A stretch of 9,749 nt of DNA, taken from contig JADFIX010000070.1 of assembly GCA_022566435.1 (NCBI GenBank), forward strand, positions 1 through 9,749, read 5' to 3'. Origin of the DNA: Planctomycetota bacterium (GTDB taxonomy: Bacteria; Planctomycetota; Phycisphaerae; UBA1845). The position numbers and the translations under genes were made by a program. The notes under the pieces are model-generated. The model worked only from the letters and a program-made list of their open reading frames with translations, did no database searches and was not told the origin of the DNA. This document shows, one piece after another, positions 1 through 6,992 of this stretch. The stretch's first letter is position 1. Each line of letters begins with the position of its first letter.

Positions 1-476
1 GACAAACGTGCATCCCGACAAATCCGTACTTCCACGCTCGACATACATACCGCCGCCACTGATATTCGCCCAGTTCGCGACAAACGTGCACCTCGACAAT
101 TTCGGACTTCCATGCTCGACATACATACCGCCGCCGCGAACGTCGGCCCGGTTCTCGACAAACGTGCAATTCTCCACGGTCGGGTCGACGTGGAAACTGA
201 CGGTGTACAGGCCGCCGCCGAGTTCATCCGCAACGTTTTCGGTAAACGTGCAATTTCTGAGAGTCGCGGCGCCGTTCAGGTTGTACATCCCGCCTCCGAG
301 CCCACCGGCGGTATTGGCGTGAAAAGTGCAATTCGTAAACGTTGGCCCGCCCTCATAATTGTATACCGCGCCACCGGCCCCCTCGGACCAGTTGCCCGCG
401 AAGGTACAATTCGTAACGGTGGGATCGCCAGACACGATGATCATACCGCCACCGCCAGTGTAGAGGTCACCGCCGC
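1..476 (-). repeat. Tandem ~78-bp coding repeats (beta-helix coils)
   Basis: Six in-phase copies encode successive 26-residue coils. The repeated NCTF-type anchor recurs at plus-strand positions of about 1, 79, 157, 241, 319 and 397. The spacing is 78 bases except once, where it is 84, giving a 28-residue coil. The two copies nearest the left edge (1-57 and 79-135) differ at about 6 of 57 bases, so they look recently duplicated. The older copies share only the protein pattern. The array continues beyond the left edge. Confidence 0.85.
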
Positions 477-1206
477 TAGCGTTGCTTGCCCGCCCGCCAG
501 TGATCACGAATCCATCGAGAGTGGCGGTGTTGTTCGTACTACGCCCCGTAACGACATGGTAGCTATCGTCGCAGTGCGTGAGGTTGTCGCTGCACAGCTC
601 GCAACACCATTTGCGGGCCAGTACACCGCAGGTGAAGAACCAGTTCTCCCCACAGCAGGACGGCTCTACGGCACATACCTTCGCGAGGCAACTGGCGTCA
701 GCGCAACCCGGAACTCCGCTCCCGCGGCAACAGCCTCCACCTGGCCCGGGATCTCCATTCGGATCATTGTCGTCGTTGACGTCTCCGTGTAGGATCGTCT
801 CGAGCGCGGTCACGTCCCGCTCGTCCGGGTCGCCCCCTCCGCAGCCGGCATAACCGCCTTCGAGGGCGACCCCATTGATTAGTTGGAATGTCGCCTCGCG
901 CGGATCAGCGAGAGCCGTCGCGTCAGGACGATACGTGCCGTCGGCCACGCGGATCGTCATGCCCGCCGCAGCGACGGCGAGAGCCTCATGCAGCTCCCGG
1001 TACGCGCTGCACCAACTCGACCCATCGTGCACCGGACCGGTAGAGTTTTTGTCAACATGGATGACCGTCTGCGACTGTGCCTGCGGCGCCGCCCACAGCA
1101 CAGCCGCGGCGACGGCAATGATTGCGGTGATGCTGCCGGAACCGACGCGATGCAGGTCCGATGACCGGGTGGATTCGTTTCTTTCATCGATCGACTTAAC
1201 GCACAT
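1..1206 (-). CDS. Secreted right-handed beta-helix repeat protein with Cys-rich module (C-terminus outside window)
   Basis: The reading frame is open from an ATG at 1206 to the left edge and gives 402 residues with no stop, so the gene is partial. An AGGGA about 8 bases upstream supports this start. Residues 1-46 hold a long basic n-region, a hydrophobic stretch (about 25-40) and a probable cleavage near AQSQ, indicating export. Residues 47-140 match the usual opening of these planctomycete proteins (VDKN, then WCSAY, VADGTY, LEGGYAGCG). A Cys-rich module fills about 159-209. The text then returns to the scaffold (SYHVVTG, ATLDGFVITGG) and enters six beta-helix coils from about 251 with the pattern GGGMY-x(n)-NCTF-x-N. 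Such coils form a parallel beta-helix like pectate lyase or polymorphic outer-membrane proteins. Substrate and function are unknown; adhesion or polysaccharide binding is only a guess. A C-terminal sorting domain, if any, lies outside. Confidence 0.9.
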   Translation of the reverse strand, partial: MCVKSIDERNESTRSSDLHRVGSGSITAIIAVAAAVLWAAPQAQSQTVIHVDKNSTGPVHDGSSWCSAYRELHEALAVAAAGMTIRVADGTYRPDATALADPREATFQLINGVALEGGYAGCGGGDPDERDVTALETILHGDVNDDNDPNGDPGPGGGCCRGSGVPGCADASCLAKVCAVEPSCCGENWFFTCGVLARKWCCELCSDNLTHCDDSYHVVTGRSTNNTATLDGFVITGGRASNASGGDLYTGGGGMIIVSGDPTVTNCTFAGNWSEGAGGAVYNYEGGPTFTNCTFHANTAGGLGGGMYNLNGAATLRNCTFTENVADELGGGLYTVSFHVDPTVENCTFVENRADVRGGGMYVEHGSPKLSRCTFVANWANISGGGMYVERGSTDLSGCTFV

Positions 1207-1214
1207 GGTCCGTA

Positions 1215-1264
1215 TCCCTGTTTTAGCTGAGTTCCCATTCCCTGGTTTAGTCCCGCCGAAGGGA
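1215..1264 (-). promoter_or_regulatory. Leader of the beta-helix gene: direct repeat and small hairpin
   Basis: On the minus strand the 12-mer CTAAAMCAGGGA occurs twice, at 1250-1239 and 1226-1215, 24 bases apart. The second copy contains the probable Shine-Dalgarno AGGGA of the gene starting at 1206. Just upstream, 1264-1251 can fold as TCCC-TTCGGC-GGGA. An A8 run lies further up, near 1287-1294. I could not pick a convincing -35/-10 pair. The repeat could be an operator or chance. Confidence 0.3.
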
Positions 1265-1571
1265 GAAAATCTTACACGGAGTTTGCTTTTTTTTGCTTGT
1301 TGCGTCGTAAGTCCTTACCCTAGAACGTGTTAGACCAAAATCTCCCACATGGCCGGTATCGGAACGACCTACCGGTCATGATGCCTTGTTCAGCCCCCTC
1401 GATTCCACCGCTTTGTGCGACTCCGGGGCCAACCGTCCGGGCCGTTCTGACCGGTTGAACCTCCAGATTTCGCACTCCAGCGGAAGAGCCCCGACCATCT
1501 CGGCGCTCTCCGGGCGTGCCTCAACTGTCGCATACCCAGCCTGTGAACCTTGATCGCTGGCATGATGTCGC
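1265..1571. other. Intergenic stretch without a supported gene
   Basis: It lies between the beta-helix leader and the IS1380 transposase scrap. Short open frames of 63-67 codons exist on the minus strand (1376-1581), but two overlapping frames are equally open, neither has a ribosome site, and I recognise neither product. The part next to 1572 may be the non-coding tail of the dead insertion sequence. No clear inverted-repeat end was found. Confidence 0.5.
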
Positions 1572-1742
1572 TCATCCACACGGAGTTGGCACCGCGTATG
1601 CCAAGCTCCGCATCCTGCCGAGTATCGTTCGAAACAACTCCCTCGAAACCGTGAAGTATTGAGTACGCCGCATAGTCTTCGACCCTATCCTGATCAGCTT
1701 TTCCCGTAGCGTGGTTAACTGAATGTACTCAGGTTCGGCAGG
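1572..1742 (-). pseudogene. IS1380-type transposase, C-terminal remnant
   Basis: The minus strand reads about 55 residues, including LTTLREKLIRIGSK and SRELFRTILGRMRSLA, and ends at a TGA at 1574-1572. This matches the very C-terminus of IS1380-family DDE transposases as I know them (TLREKLIKIGAKVVRHxRYVTFQMAEVAVPRxLFxxIL). About seven residues (the QMAEVAV stretch) are missing inside it. An in-frame TAG lies about 18 codons upstream of the LTTL motif, and no catalytic domain is present. It is a dead fragment of an old insertion. The family call rests on one C-terminal motif. Confidence 0.65.
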
Positions 1743-1930
1743 TGCGCGCCGATCCGTTGGGAGCTACTCGCCGCAAAACCCCTCGGCTTCAATTCGCCCC
1801 GGAAAGGTGTGCTGACGCCGCATCGAGACGTCCAAAAAAAGTGAAACGTCTATTGACTACGAACAGCCTCTTTGATGGATGCCAGGCTAGCGAGGCGCGC
1901 GCCGCGCGCCAGGCCTCTTGCGAAGCGAAG

Positions 1931-2287
1931 GCATGTCCTTACGCATGTCGAGCGGATGACGAAGACATGGATCCGCTGCGCGGCAACGATGGCACCCACG
2001 ACTACTTGGTCGCCAGCGGGCGGGATTGGAGTGTGACGAATCAACAGCGCGATCAGGGTCGAGTCGGTGTACGGCAACCATGCTACTGGGACCGCCGCAT
2101 CCGCGACGCGGAAAATGACTACCGAAACTGAGACTGCATCCACATGAATCCGGTCAAGCACGATTGCGCTGAGAATTCGGGCGACTGGGCGTGGTTGAGT
2201 TTTCACCGACACGTCAGCGAGGGCCAGCTCGACTCCGATTGGCCCGGTGCGAGTCCGGTCGATTTGCCCAGTGTCCCTGGCGCATAG
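1931..2287 (+). pseudogene. IS200-like / RAYT (Y1) transposase, decayed
   Basis: One plus-strand frame carries the recognisable end of a REP-associated tyrosine transposase: CYWDRRIRDAENDY, then a TGA at 2129-2131, then CIHMNPVKHDCAE and GDWAWLSFHRHVSEG to a TAG at 2285-2287. Family members usually read RFWEHxIRDxxD..YIHxNPVKHG..DWPWSSFHRYVREG. The expected Tyr of YIHxNPV is Cys here, and the upstream segment where PDHxH (the HUH metal site) should lie reads ADDED. Both active-site motifs therefore appear lost. The N-terminal limit is vague. The longest minus-strand frame across it is a shadow. It is of interest because REP-like palindromes occur at 3917-5173. Confidence 0.7.
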
Positions 2288-2354
2288 TAGAGGCAGGTCG
2301 TCGACTCTGCCCTACCAGGCTTTTTTCGTAGGGATCCTCTCTTCAATCGGAGCG

Positions 2355-3737
2355 TTAGTTAAACGAAGCATCGCACGCCGCGACAATGCATGCTGCGCAC
2401 GTACCCGTGCAACTTGGAGGGCTGTCCAGTGCCGCGATACAGTCAGCGTACGTCCCGCCTTTTGCACCCACGACCACAAGACCGCTGAGTAACTCTTCAA
2501 GGTCCTCTTCATCGAAAAAACATTTCTCGCGGACTTGTTGAAGAACCTGATCGTTTAGTACTGGAATGCGAAGGGGCGAGAGTGATCCGACGCGAATCCT
2601 CGTTAGAACCTGCTGCAGCAGGTCCGAACGAACAGCGAACCTGTTCAGGCCCGCCTCGTTTGTAGTGCTGGCCGAGTTAATTGCAATAACTTGACCGTTT
2701 TCGCTAATGATCGCGCTGCCGCTCGTTCCGCCAGTCGTCGCAATATCGTGCTGAATAAGGAATGTGTTGTCGGGAGTTGCAACATCTGACGGGTCGAAAG
2801 GCCGAAGAGATGAAACCGTTCCTGTAAGACAAGAAGCTCGGGGGCGAAAGTCGCGCCCAGGGTCAAAACGGGTGAAGTCGATCGCATCGCTGACATCACC
2901 TGGGAAGCCGCACAGAATCAGTGGGTCCAACACGCTTATCTCGGGTTCCGAGCCTATATCGGGAAGGCCCACCCACGGATATGTGAAACCAAAAACTTGC
3001 CCGTGTGCCCCGCGAACCCGGATAACGCCAATATCTGGTGAGGTAAGTGGATCGCCGTTGTACGCGGCATGCACCCATGTCTCAGCTATGTCGCGAATAT
3101 CGCCAGTTTCATGCTGTACGACGACAGCGACGCCATCGTTCATGCCCATGATGATTATGAGAGCCTCAACGACATGAGCGTTGGTGGCGAGCATGTTTTC
3201 CTCAACGGCGAATGCGGTCGCTACCACTGTGGAAAACGGAAGGCTCGGCGACCCGGCGATTACCTGCCAAGTCGATTCAAGTAGATCCTCAACATCAACA
3301 AAATCGACATCCTCATCAACCATCTCTGGCTCACGGTCATCCTCGAAAAACACGGCGGTGAGAACGCCCTCGCTCTTTGAGTCAAGTTCCAGCGGATTGT
3401 CTCGAAAAAACCCACCACGATAAATTACTTCTGTGCCATCCTCCCGAAACGTGCTACCAACCAACTCCCACCGATCAAAAACCCAACCCGGTGCTGGTAC
3501 CGCAAGCCACTGCAAATACCGCTCACTAGACGCAACGCTCTCAAACACTGAACCACCGCCGCTCGTTTCGATCCGAACTTCCGGCGCCGAACTGGCCGTA
3601 TCTCCAGTCTGAGCCCCTTCAGAAGAAATCTCAGGTTCTACGTCATCATCCGCGGAAGGACGTCCGGCAGTCATTTCCGCGACGCCAGCGCCGCAACCAC
3701 CGACAAAGAGAAAAGGAAGGAGAAGGAATTTCGACAT
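2355..3737 (-). CDS. Lipoprotein trypsin-like serine protease with InlB-like N-terminal domain
   Basis: I chose the ATG at 3737 (460 residues) because GGAG sits 7 bases upstream and because it opens a lipoprotein signal, MSKFLLLPFLFVGGC, with the modified Cys at 15. A longer open frame to 3827 adds 30 residues that would bury the signal. Residues about 54-131 resemble a divergent InlB B-repeat (GGGSV, PAPGWVFDRW, NPLELDS, VLTAVFFED). An acidic linker follows (about 132-152). Residues about 155-385 are a chymotrypsin-fold S1/HtrA-like protease with an apparently intact triad: His188 in TNAHVV, Asp235 in SPDIGVI, Ser339 in GGTSGSA. No PDZ domain follows. The C-terminal tail is Cys-rich (Cys433, 443, 447, 450, 455). 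It probably acts outside the inner membrane on protein substrates. Base composition is lower in GC than moaA next door. Confidence 0.85.
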   Translation of the reverse strand: MSKFLLLPFLFVGGCGAGVAEMTAGRPSADDDVEPEISSEGAQTGDTASSAPEVRIETSGGGSVFESVASSERYLQWLAVPAPGWVFDRWELVGSTFREDGTEVIYRGGFFRDNPLELDSKSEGVLTAVFFEDDREPEMVDEDVDFVDVEDLLESTWQVIAGSPSLPFSTVVATAFAVEENMLATNAHVVEALIIIMGMNDGVAVVVQHETGDIRDIAETWVHAAYNGDPLTSPDIGVIRVRGAHGQVFGFTYPWVGLPDIGSEPEISVLDPLILCGFPGDVSDAIDFTRFDPGRDFRPRASCLTGTVSSLRPFDPSDVATPDNTFLIQHDIATTGGTSGSAIISENGQVIAINSASTTNEAGLNRFAVRSDLLQQVLTRIRVGSLSPLRIPVLNDQVLQQVREKCFFDEEDLEELLSGLVVVGAKGGTYADCIAALDSPPSCTGTCAACIVAACDASFN

Positions 3738-3787
3738 GTTCACACTCCCAACGTGTGCAAACTCACAACGTAAAAACTTGAACACAC

Positions 3788-3816
3788 AATGTACAAGAAC
3801 GGCGTGGTCGTTGCAA
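3788..3816 (-). promoter_or_regulatory. Candidate promoter of the protease gene
   Basis: On the minus strand TTGCAA (3816-3811) and TACATT (3793-3788) are separated by 17 bases, each matching 4 of 6 sigma-70 consensus positions. The pair would leave a leader of about 45 bases before the ATG at 3737. This is only a pattern match, but it supports the shorter start. Confidence 0.3.
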
Positions 3817-3916
3817 CTGCAATCCATTTCCCCGCCTTTCCGAAGCCGAGGTGCGGGTGCTATGTAGCCGAACGACCGTTTCGGCGCGATCGCTCGGTGG
3901 CCTAAGCTTGCGCGTA

Positions 3917-3946
3917 CGTCCGCGCGGGCTGAAGCCCGCGGCTCAG
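3917..3946 (-). repeat. REP-like palindrome, copy 1 (downstream of moaA)
   Basis: The minus strand reads CTGAGCCGCGGGCTTCAGCC followed by CGCGCGGACG. The core GCCGCGGGCTTCAGCCCGCG folds into a stem (CGCGGGC / GCCCGCG) with a TTCA-type loop. It is the same element as at 5082-5111, in opposite orientation. It begins 23 bases after the moaA stop codon, so it could stabilise the mRNA end or slow transcription. There is no T-run for a classic terminator. Confidence 0.75.
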
Positions 3947-3968
3947 CTAGAAGTGAAAATCCTCGCCC

Positions 3969-5012
3969 CTACCCGCCGATGTTGATCATTGGCGTGCTTT
4001 GAATTGTACCCTGCGGGGCCTTGCCGCCGACGGCTTGCAGGATGATTCGTTCGGCCAATTCCTCGTCGAACAAACCGTTTCGCCAACTGACCGACAGGTC
4101 GCTCGATCGGGAATCCAGCAGGCAGGGGTAAAGACCGCCGGTGGCCGTTACGCGAATTCGGCGGCAACCGCCGCAGAACGGTTCGCTCACCGGACTGATC
4201 AGGCCGATCACACCGCGGCACGTGTCGTTCGATGCGAACCAATGTCTGGCCGTCGAACCGGCGGGGTCGGTCAGCGGCTCGAGCGCGAAGTGCTCGCCCA
4301 GCCGGCTTCTCACGGCCGAGTTGGGCATGTAGGCCTTGCGGTTGAAGTCCGCGACAGGGCCGATCGGCATGGCTTCCAAAAAGCGCACCTCCGATCCCCG
4401 TGCGAATCCCCATTCCGCCAGTTCGGCGAACTCATCGTCGTTGATGCCGCGCAAAGCCACCACGTTCACCTTCGGCGCCGGGAAGCCGGCATCGCGGGCC
4501 GCTTCAAACCCCGCGAGCACCTCGGCCAAATGACTGCCGGTAATCTCTCGATAACGATCGGGACGGAGCGAATCGAGCGAAATGTTCAGTCGTTCGAGAC
4601 CGGCGCGGCGAAGCGCTTTCGCCCGCAGCGGCAGCAGGCGGGCGTTGGTGGTCATGGCGATCTTCAGGTCGGGCATCGCCTCGCGTATGGATGCGATCAG
4701 CGGCACCAGGTTGTCATAGACCAACGGCTCGCCGCCGGTAATTCTCACCTGGGCGAGCCCGAATCGTTCATGCAGGAATCGCACGAGTTCCACGCGCTGA
4801 TCGTCGGTCAGTGCCGCGGGCTCGTTCGGCGGATTCACGTGCAGGTCCGGGCGGCAGTAAACACAACGCAAATCGCATCGCGACGTGACGGATAGACGCA
4901 GGTGATCGATGCGCCGCCCGCATCCGTCAACAAGATCGCGGCGCACGCGATGCGCAGGACGATCCGCCCGCTTTCGCTGAGCAGTCATAAATGGAATCGA
5001 TTTTACGACCAT
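3969..5012 (-). CDS. moaA: GTP 3',8-cyclase MoaA (molybdenum cofactor biosynthesis)
   Basis: Radical-SAM enzyme that rearranges GTP to 3',8-cyclo-GTP, the first step of molybdopterin synthesis, in the cytoplasm. From the ATG at 5012 it is 347 residues, near the family's usual 330-340. The N-terminal cluster motif is Cys46-x3-Cys50-x2-Cys53 (SRCDLRCVYC), followed by the GGEP motif at 93-96. The second, GTP-binding cluster is Cys280-x2-Cys283-x13-Cys297, the exact MoaA spacing. The protein ends in Gly-Gly (MINIGG), the dipeptide MoaA needs for function. Start: GACGGA about 6 bases before the ATG at 5012. A GTG at 5075 adds 21 unrelated residues, and an ATG at 4988 lacks a ribosome site. No other moa or mog gene is in the window, so it appears to be a solo gene. 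Nothing suggests it is broken. Confidence 0.95.
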   Translation of the reverse strand: MVVKSIPFMTAQRKRADRPAHRVRRDLVDGCGRRIDHLRLSVTSRCDLRCVYCRPDLHVNPPNEPAALTDDQRVELVRFLHERFGLAQVRITGGEPLVYDNLVPLIASIREAMPDLKIAMTTNARLLPLRAKALRRAGLERLNISLDSLRPDRYREITGSHLAEVLAGFEAARDAGFPAPKVNVVALRGINDDEFAELAEWGFARGSEVRFLEAMPIGPVADFNRKAYMPNSAVRSRLGEHFALEPLTDPAGSTARHWFASNDTCRGVIGLISPVSEPFCGGCRRIRVTATGGLYPCLLDSRSSDLSVSWRNGLFDEELAERIILQAVGGKAPQGTIQSTPMINIGG

Positions 5013-5081
5013 GATGAATCCGTCGGGTATTCTCTCTTGTGGGCGCTTTCTAGTACCCTGATTCAAAAGCGCCACGACTAC

Positions 5082-5111
5082 CTGAGCCGCGGGTCTTTAG
5101 CCCGCGCGGCG
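5082..5111 (+). repeat. REP-like palindrome, copy 2 (upstream of moaA)
   Basis: The plus strand reads CTGAGCCGCGGGTCTTTAGC followed by CCGCGCGGCG. It matches copy 1 at nearly all positions outside the loop but lies in the opposite orientation, so moaA is bracketed by the two. It folds as CCGCGGG / CCCGCGCGG around a short loop. It sits about 70 bases upstream of the moaA start and so close to where a promoter would be. Confidence 0.75.
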
Positions 5112-5143
5112 TCCCCGAAATCACCATGACACCGCCATTCGCA

Positions 5144-5173
5144 GCGCCGCGCAAGCTGAAGCATGCGGCTCGG
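5144..5173 (-). repeat. REP-like palindrome, copy 3 (diverged, inverted relative to copy 2)
   Basis: Read on the minus strand it is CCGAGCCGCATGCTTCAGCT followed by TGCGCGGCGC. This aligns with copy 1 throughout, with GG to AT on one arm and CC to TT on the other, so one of the changed pairs still pairs and one does not. With copy 2 it forms an inverted pair about 32 bases apart, the arrangement of a bacterial interspersed mosaic element. Confidence 0.6.
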
Positions 5174-5376
5174 AAAGAGTGGCGATAGTCGCGCGATTTA
5201 TGGAACACCGTACTAGACCGATTATATCAAGAGGCGGCCCAGGCGGCCACCAGCTCGTTCACCACCCGCTCCAGTTCTTCGCGTTTCTTGCAATTCCGTG
5301 GGTCATTAACCGAAAAACCAGGCGTCCAAAAGCGAAACTCGATACCTCCCGGAGTTTCTCGTGCCAGGGCAGCGAG
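5174..5376. other. Intergenic stretch; possible small minus-strand ORF 5227-5415
   Basis: The region separates the REP-like pair from the antiporter. A 62-codon minus-strand frame (5415 to a TGA at 5229-5227) has coding-like third positions near its end (ELERVVNELVAAWAA, a likely amphipathic helix), but it lacks a ribosome binding site and I recognise no family. It could be a small divergent gene, the tail of a lost gene, or chance. Confidence that it encodes protein is about 0.25. Confidence 0.3.
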
Positions 5377-5404
5377 TTGACTTTGCCTGCCGCTAGACCA
5401 AAAT
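5377..5404 (+). promoter_or_regulatory. Candidate promoter of the antiporter gene
   Basis: TTGACT (5377-5382, 5 of 6 matches to TTGACA) and CAAAAT (5399-5404, 4 of 6 matches to TATAAT) are 16 bases apart. Transcription would begin near 5412, downstream of the in-frame ATG at 5403. The pair therefore favours the antiporter start at 5466. Confidence 0.35.
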
Positions 5405-5465
5405 GATCGCCGCATGGGCCGGGCGCGACGGCCTGAGGCGCGGTGCAGGGATTATCGTTCAAGCA

Positions 5466-6992
5466 ATGCTGAAAATTCACAATAAACGCAGCACACTCGG
5501 TTGGCCGCTAGGTGCCGTCATGCTCGCGCTGTGTGCCGCGACGATTCCGCTCGCCTCGACCATCGCGGCGCCCCAGGCCGCAAGCCACGAAGCCGACGAC
5601 AATCAAAACCACGCCGACGCCCACTCCGAGGGCGGCCACAGCGACCCGTTCGCATTCGTTTTGATCGAACTAGCGATCATCGTCGTGGTTGCCATGGTCG
5701 GACGATGGGCCGCCGGCAGGTTGGATCAGCCGGCCGTGCTCGGTGAATTGCTGATCGGCGTACTGCTGGGCAATATCGGCTATTGGCTGGGACGGCCCCT
5801 CTTCATCCTCGTCATGCATCTCGGCGACGCGGACGCCCTCATCCAAGAAGTCTGGCGGAGCGGGGCGTCGATTGCCGACGCTGCCACCCATGTATTCACC
5901 GAAGCCCAACTGGCCGAGGGCGGCATCGGCCACCAACTCATCGGCATCATGACCGGCCCGAGCGCCGTCGAGCACGTCCTGATGGCCCTTGCCCTATGGA
6001 TTTTCTCCAGCCTGGGGGTGATTCTGCTCCTGTTCATGGTCGGCCTCGAATCGAGCGTCACGGAATTGGTCAAAGTCGGCGGTCGTGCGATGGCGGTGGC
6101 CGTGGTCGGAATCGTCGCCCCATTCGGGCTCGGCTACGTGACCAGCAAGTTCCTGTTGCCGGACCTGAGCATGCCCGCGCATTTGTTCCTCAGCGCGACG
6201 CTCTGTGCGACCAGCGTGGGGATTACGGCGCGTGTTTTCAGAGACCTAAACGCCATGCAACGGCCGGTGGCCAAGATCATCCTGGGTGCCGCGGTCATCG
6301 ATGATGTGCTTGGTTTGATTATTCTGGCCGTCGTCGTGGGAATTGTTTCGACCGGTGAAGTCCGCGTCAGCGAAATCATTCGAATATCACTTCTTTCGGC
6401 GGCCTTTCTAGGCACCGTCATGGTGCTCGGTGAACGGTTTGCCCGAGCGGGGGCGCGAGTCGTCGGCTTTTTGGACCGGGATAACAACAAGCTGCTGTTT
6501 CCGCTGGCGATGGCCTTCGCACTATCCTGGCTGGCCAATAAGATCGAGTTGGCCACGATCGTGGGGGCCTTCGCCGCAGGTCTGATCGTGAACGAGCATC
6601 AGTTCACGGATGAGGGCAAGGTGGCGACGATCGAACAATTGATCGCCCCCTTGGAGCGCATTTTCGCGCCGGTGTTCTTCGTGCTAATGGGCATGCAAGT
6701 TAATCTGGCTTCTTTCCTCGATCCCAGCACGATCACCCTGGCGCTCGCGTTTACGGTCGTGGCGATCATCGGCAAGATCGTCGCCGGCCTACCTGCCGGC
6801 CGCGGCTTCGATCGACTTTCGATCGGATTAGGCATGATTCCCCGCGGCGAGGTGGGTCTCATCTTCGCCGGCATCGGCAAGAGCATCGGCGTGGTCGACG
6901 ACTCGGTGTTCTCCGCCTTGGTGGTGATGGTCATGCTCACCACCCTCATCACCCCCCCGGCGCTGAAGTGGTCATTGCAGCGGAAACAATAA
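5466..6992 (+). CDS. CPA2-family cation:proton (Na+/H+) antiporter, no RCK domain
   Basis: Inner-membrane exchanger of the PF00999 type that would swap Na+ or K+ for H+. From the ATG at 5466 there are 508 residues. Residues 1-35 look like a cleavable signal peptide (MLKIHNKRST, then a hydrophobic core to about 34). Residues 41-58 form an exported His/Asp-rich strip. About 12-13 membrane helices follow from 62 to 498. Family marks are GLES (193-196), CATSVGITARVF (247-258), the paired aspartates VIDD (277-280), a helix Lys437 in IIGKIVAG, and GMIPRGEVGLIFA (456-468). The Asp pair plus Lys resembles electrogenic NapA/GerN-type antiporters. The protein ends right after the last helix, so the TrkA-N domain of KefB/KefC is absent. 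A loop of about 55 residues (110-165) separates the second and third helices. Start choice: the ATG at 5403 lies inside the candidate promoter. An ATG at 5520 has an AGGTG but would shorten the signal. Confidence 0.88.
   Translation: MLKIHNKRSTLGWPLGAVMLALCAATIPLASTIAAPQAASHEADDNQNHADAHSEGGHSDPFAFVLIELAIIVVVAMVGRWAAGRLDQPAVLGELLIGVLLGNIGYWLGRPLFILVMHLGDADALIQEVWRSGASIADAATHVFTEAQLAEGGIGHQLIGIMTGPSAVEHVLMALALWIFSSLGVILLLFMVGLESSVTELVKVGGRAMAVAVVGIVAPFGLGYVTSKFLLPDLSMPAHLFLSATLCATSVGITARVFRDLNAMQRPVAKIILGAAVIDDVLGLIILAVVVGIVSTGEVRVSEIIRISLLSAAFLGTVMVLGERFARAGARVVGFLDRDNNKLLFPLAMAFALSWLANKIELATIVGAFAAGLIVNEHQFTDEGKVATIEQLIAPLERIFAPVFFVLMGMQVNLASFLDPSTITLALAFTVVAIIGKIVAGLPAGRGFDRLSIGLGMIPRGEVGLIFAGIGKSIGVVDDSVFSALVVMVMLTTLITPPALKWSLQRKQ

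Noticed and set aside
1..476. Regularly spaced repeats that could be mistaken for a CRISPR array
   Set aside because: The period is 78/84 bases, the repeats are in coding phase and vary at synonymous sites, and they translate to beta-helix coils.
112..792. 226-codon plus-strand open frame at the left
   Set aside because: It is the complement of the beta-helix gene. Its apparent repetitiveness mirrors the 78-base coils.
1850..2212. 120-codon hydrophobic minus-strand frame that looks membrane-like
   Set aside because: It lies opposite the RAYT relic, which has specific transposase motifs in the plus frame. The hydrophobicity is a by-product of the complement.
2300..2335. Inverted repeat CCCTAC...GTAGGG after the protease gene
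   Set aside because: The loop is 12 bases and no T-run follows on either strand in the right place, so it is not a convincing terminator.
3738..3827. 30-residue N-terminal extension of the protease frame
   Set aside because: It would place a Cys-rich, non-signal segment before an evident lipoprotein signal peptide. The ATG at 3737 has a good ribosome site.
3999..4895. 298-codon plus-strand open frame opposite moaA
   Set aside because: It is an antisense shadow of a GC-rich gene, with Arg/Gly/His-rich composition and no family signature. The minus-strand frame has all MoaA motifs.
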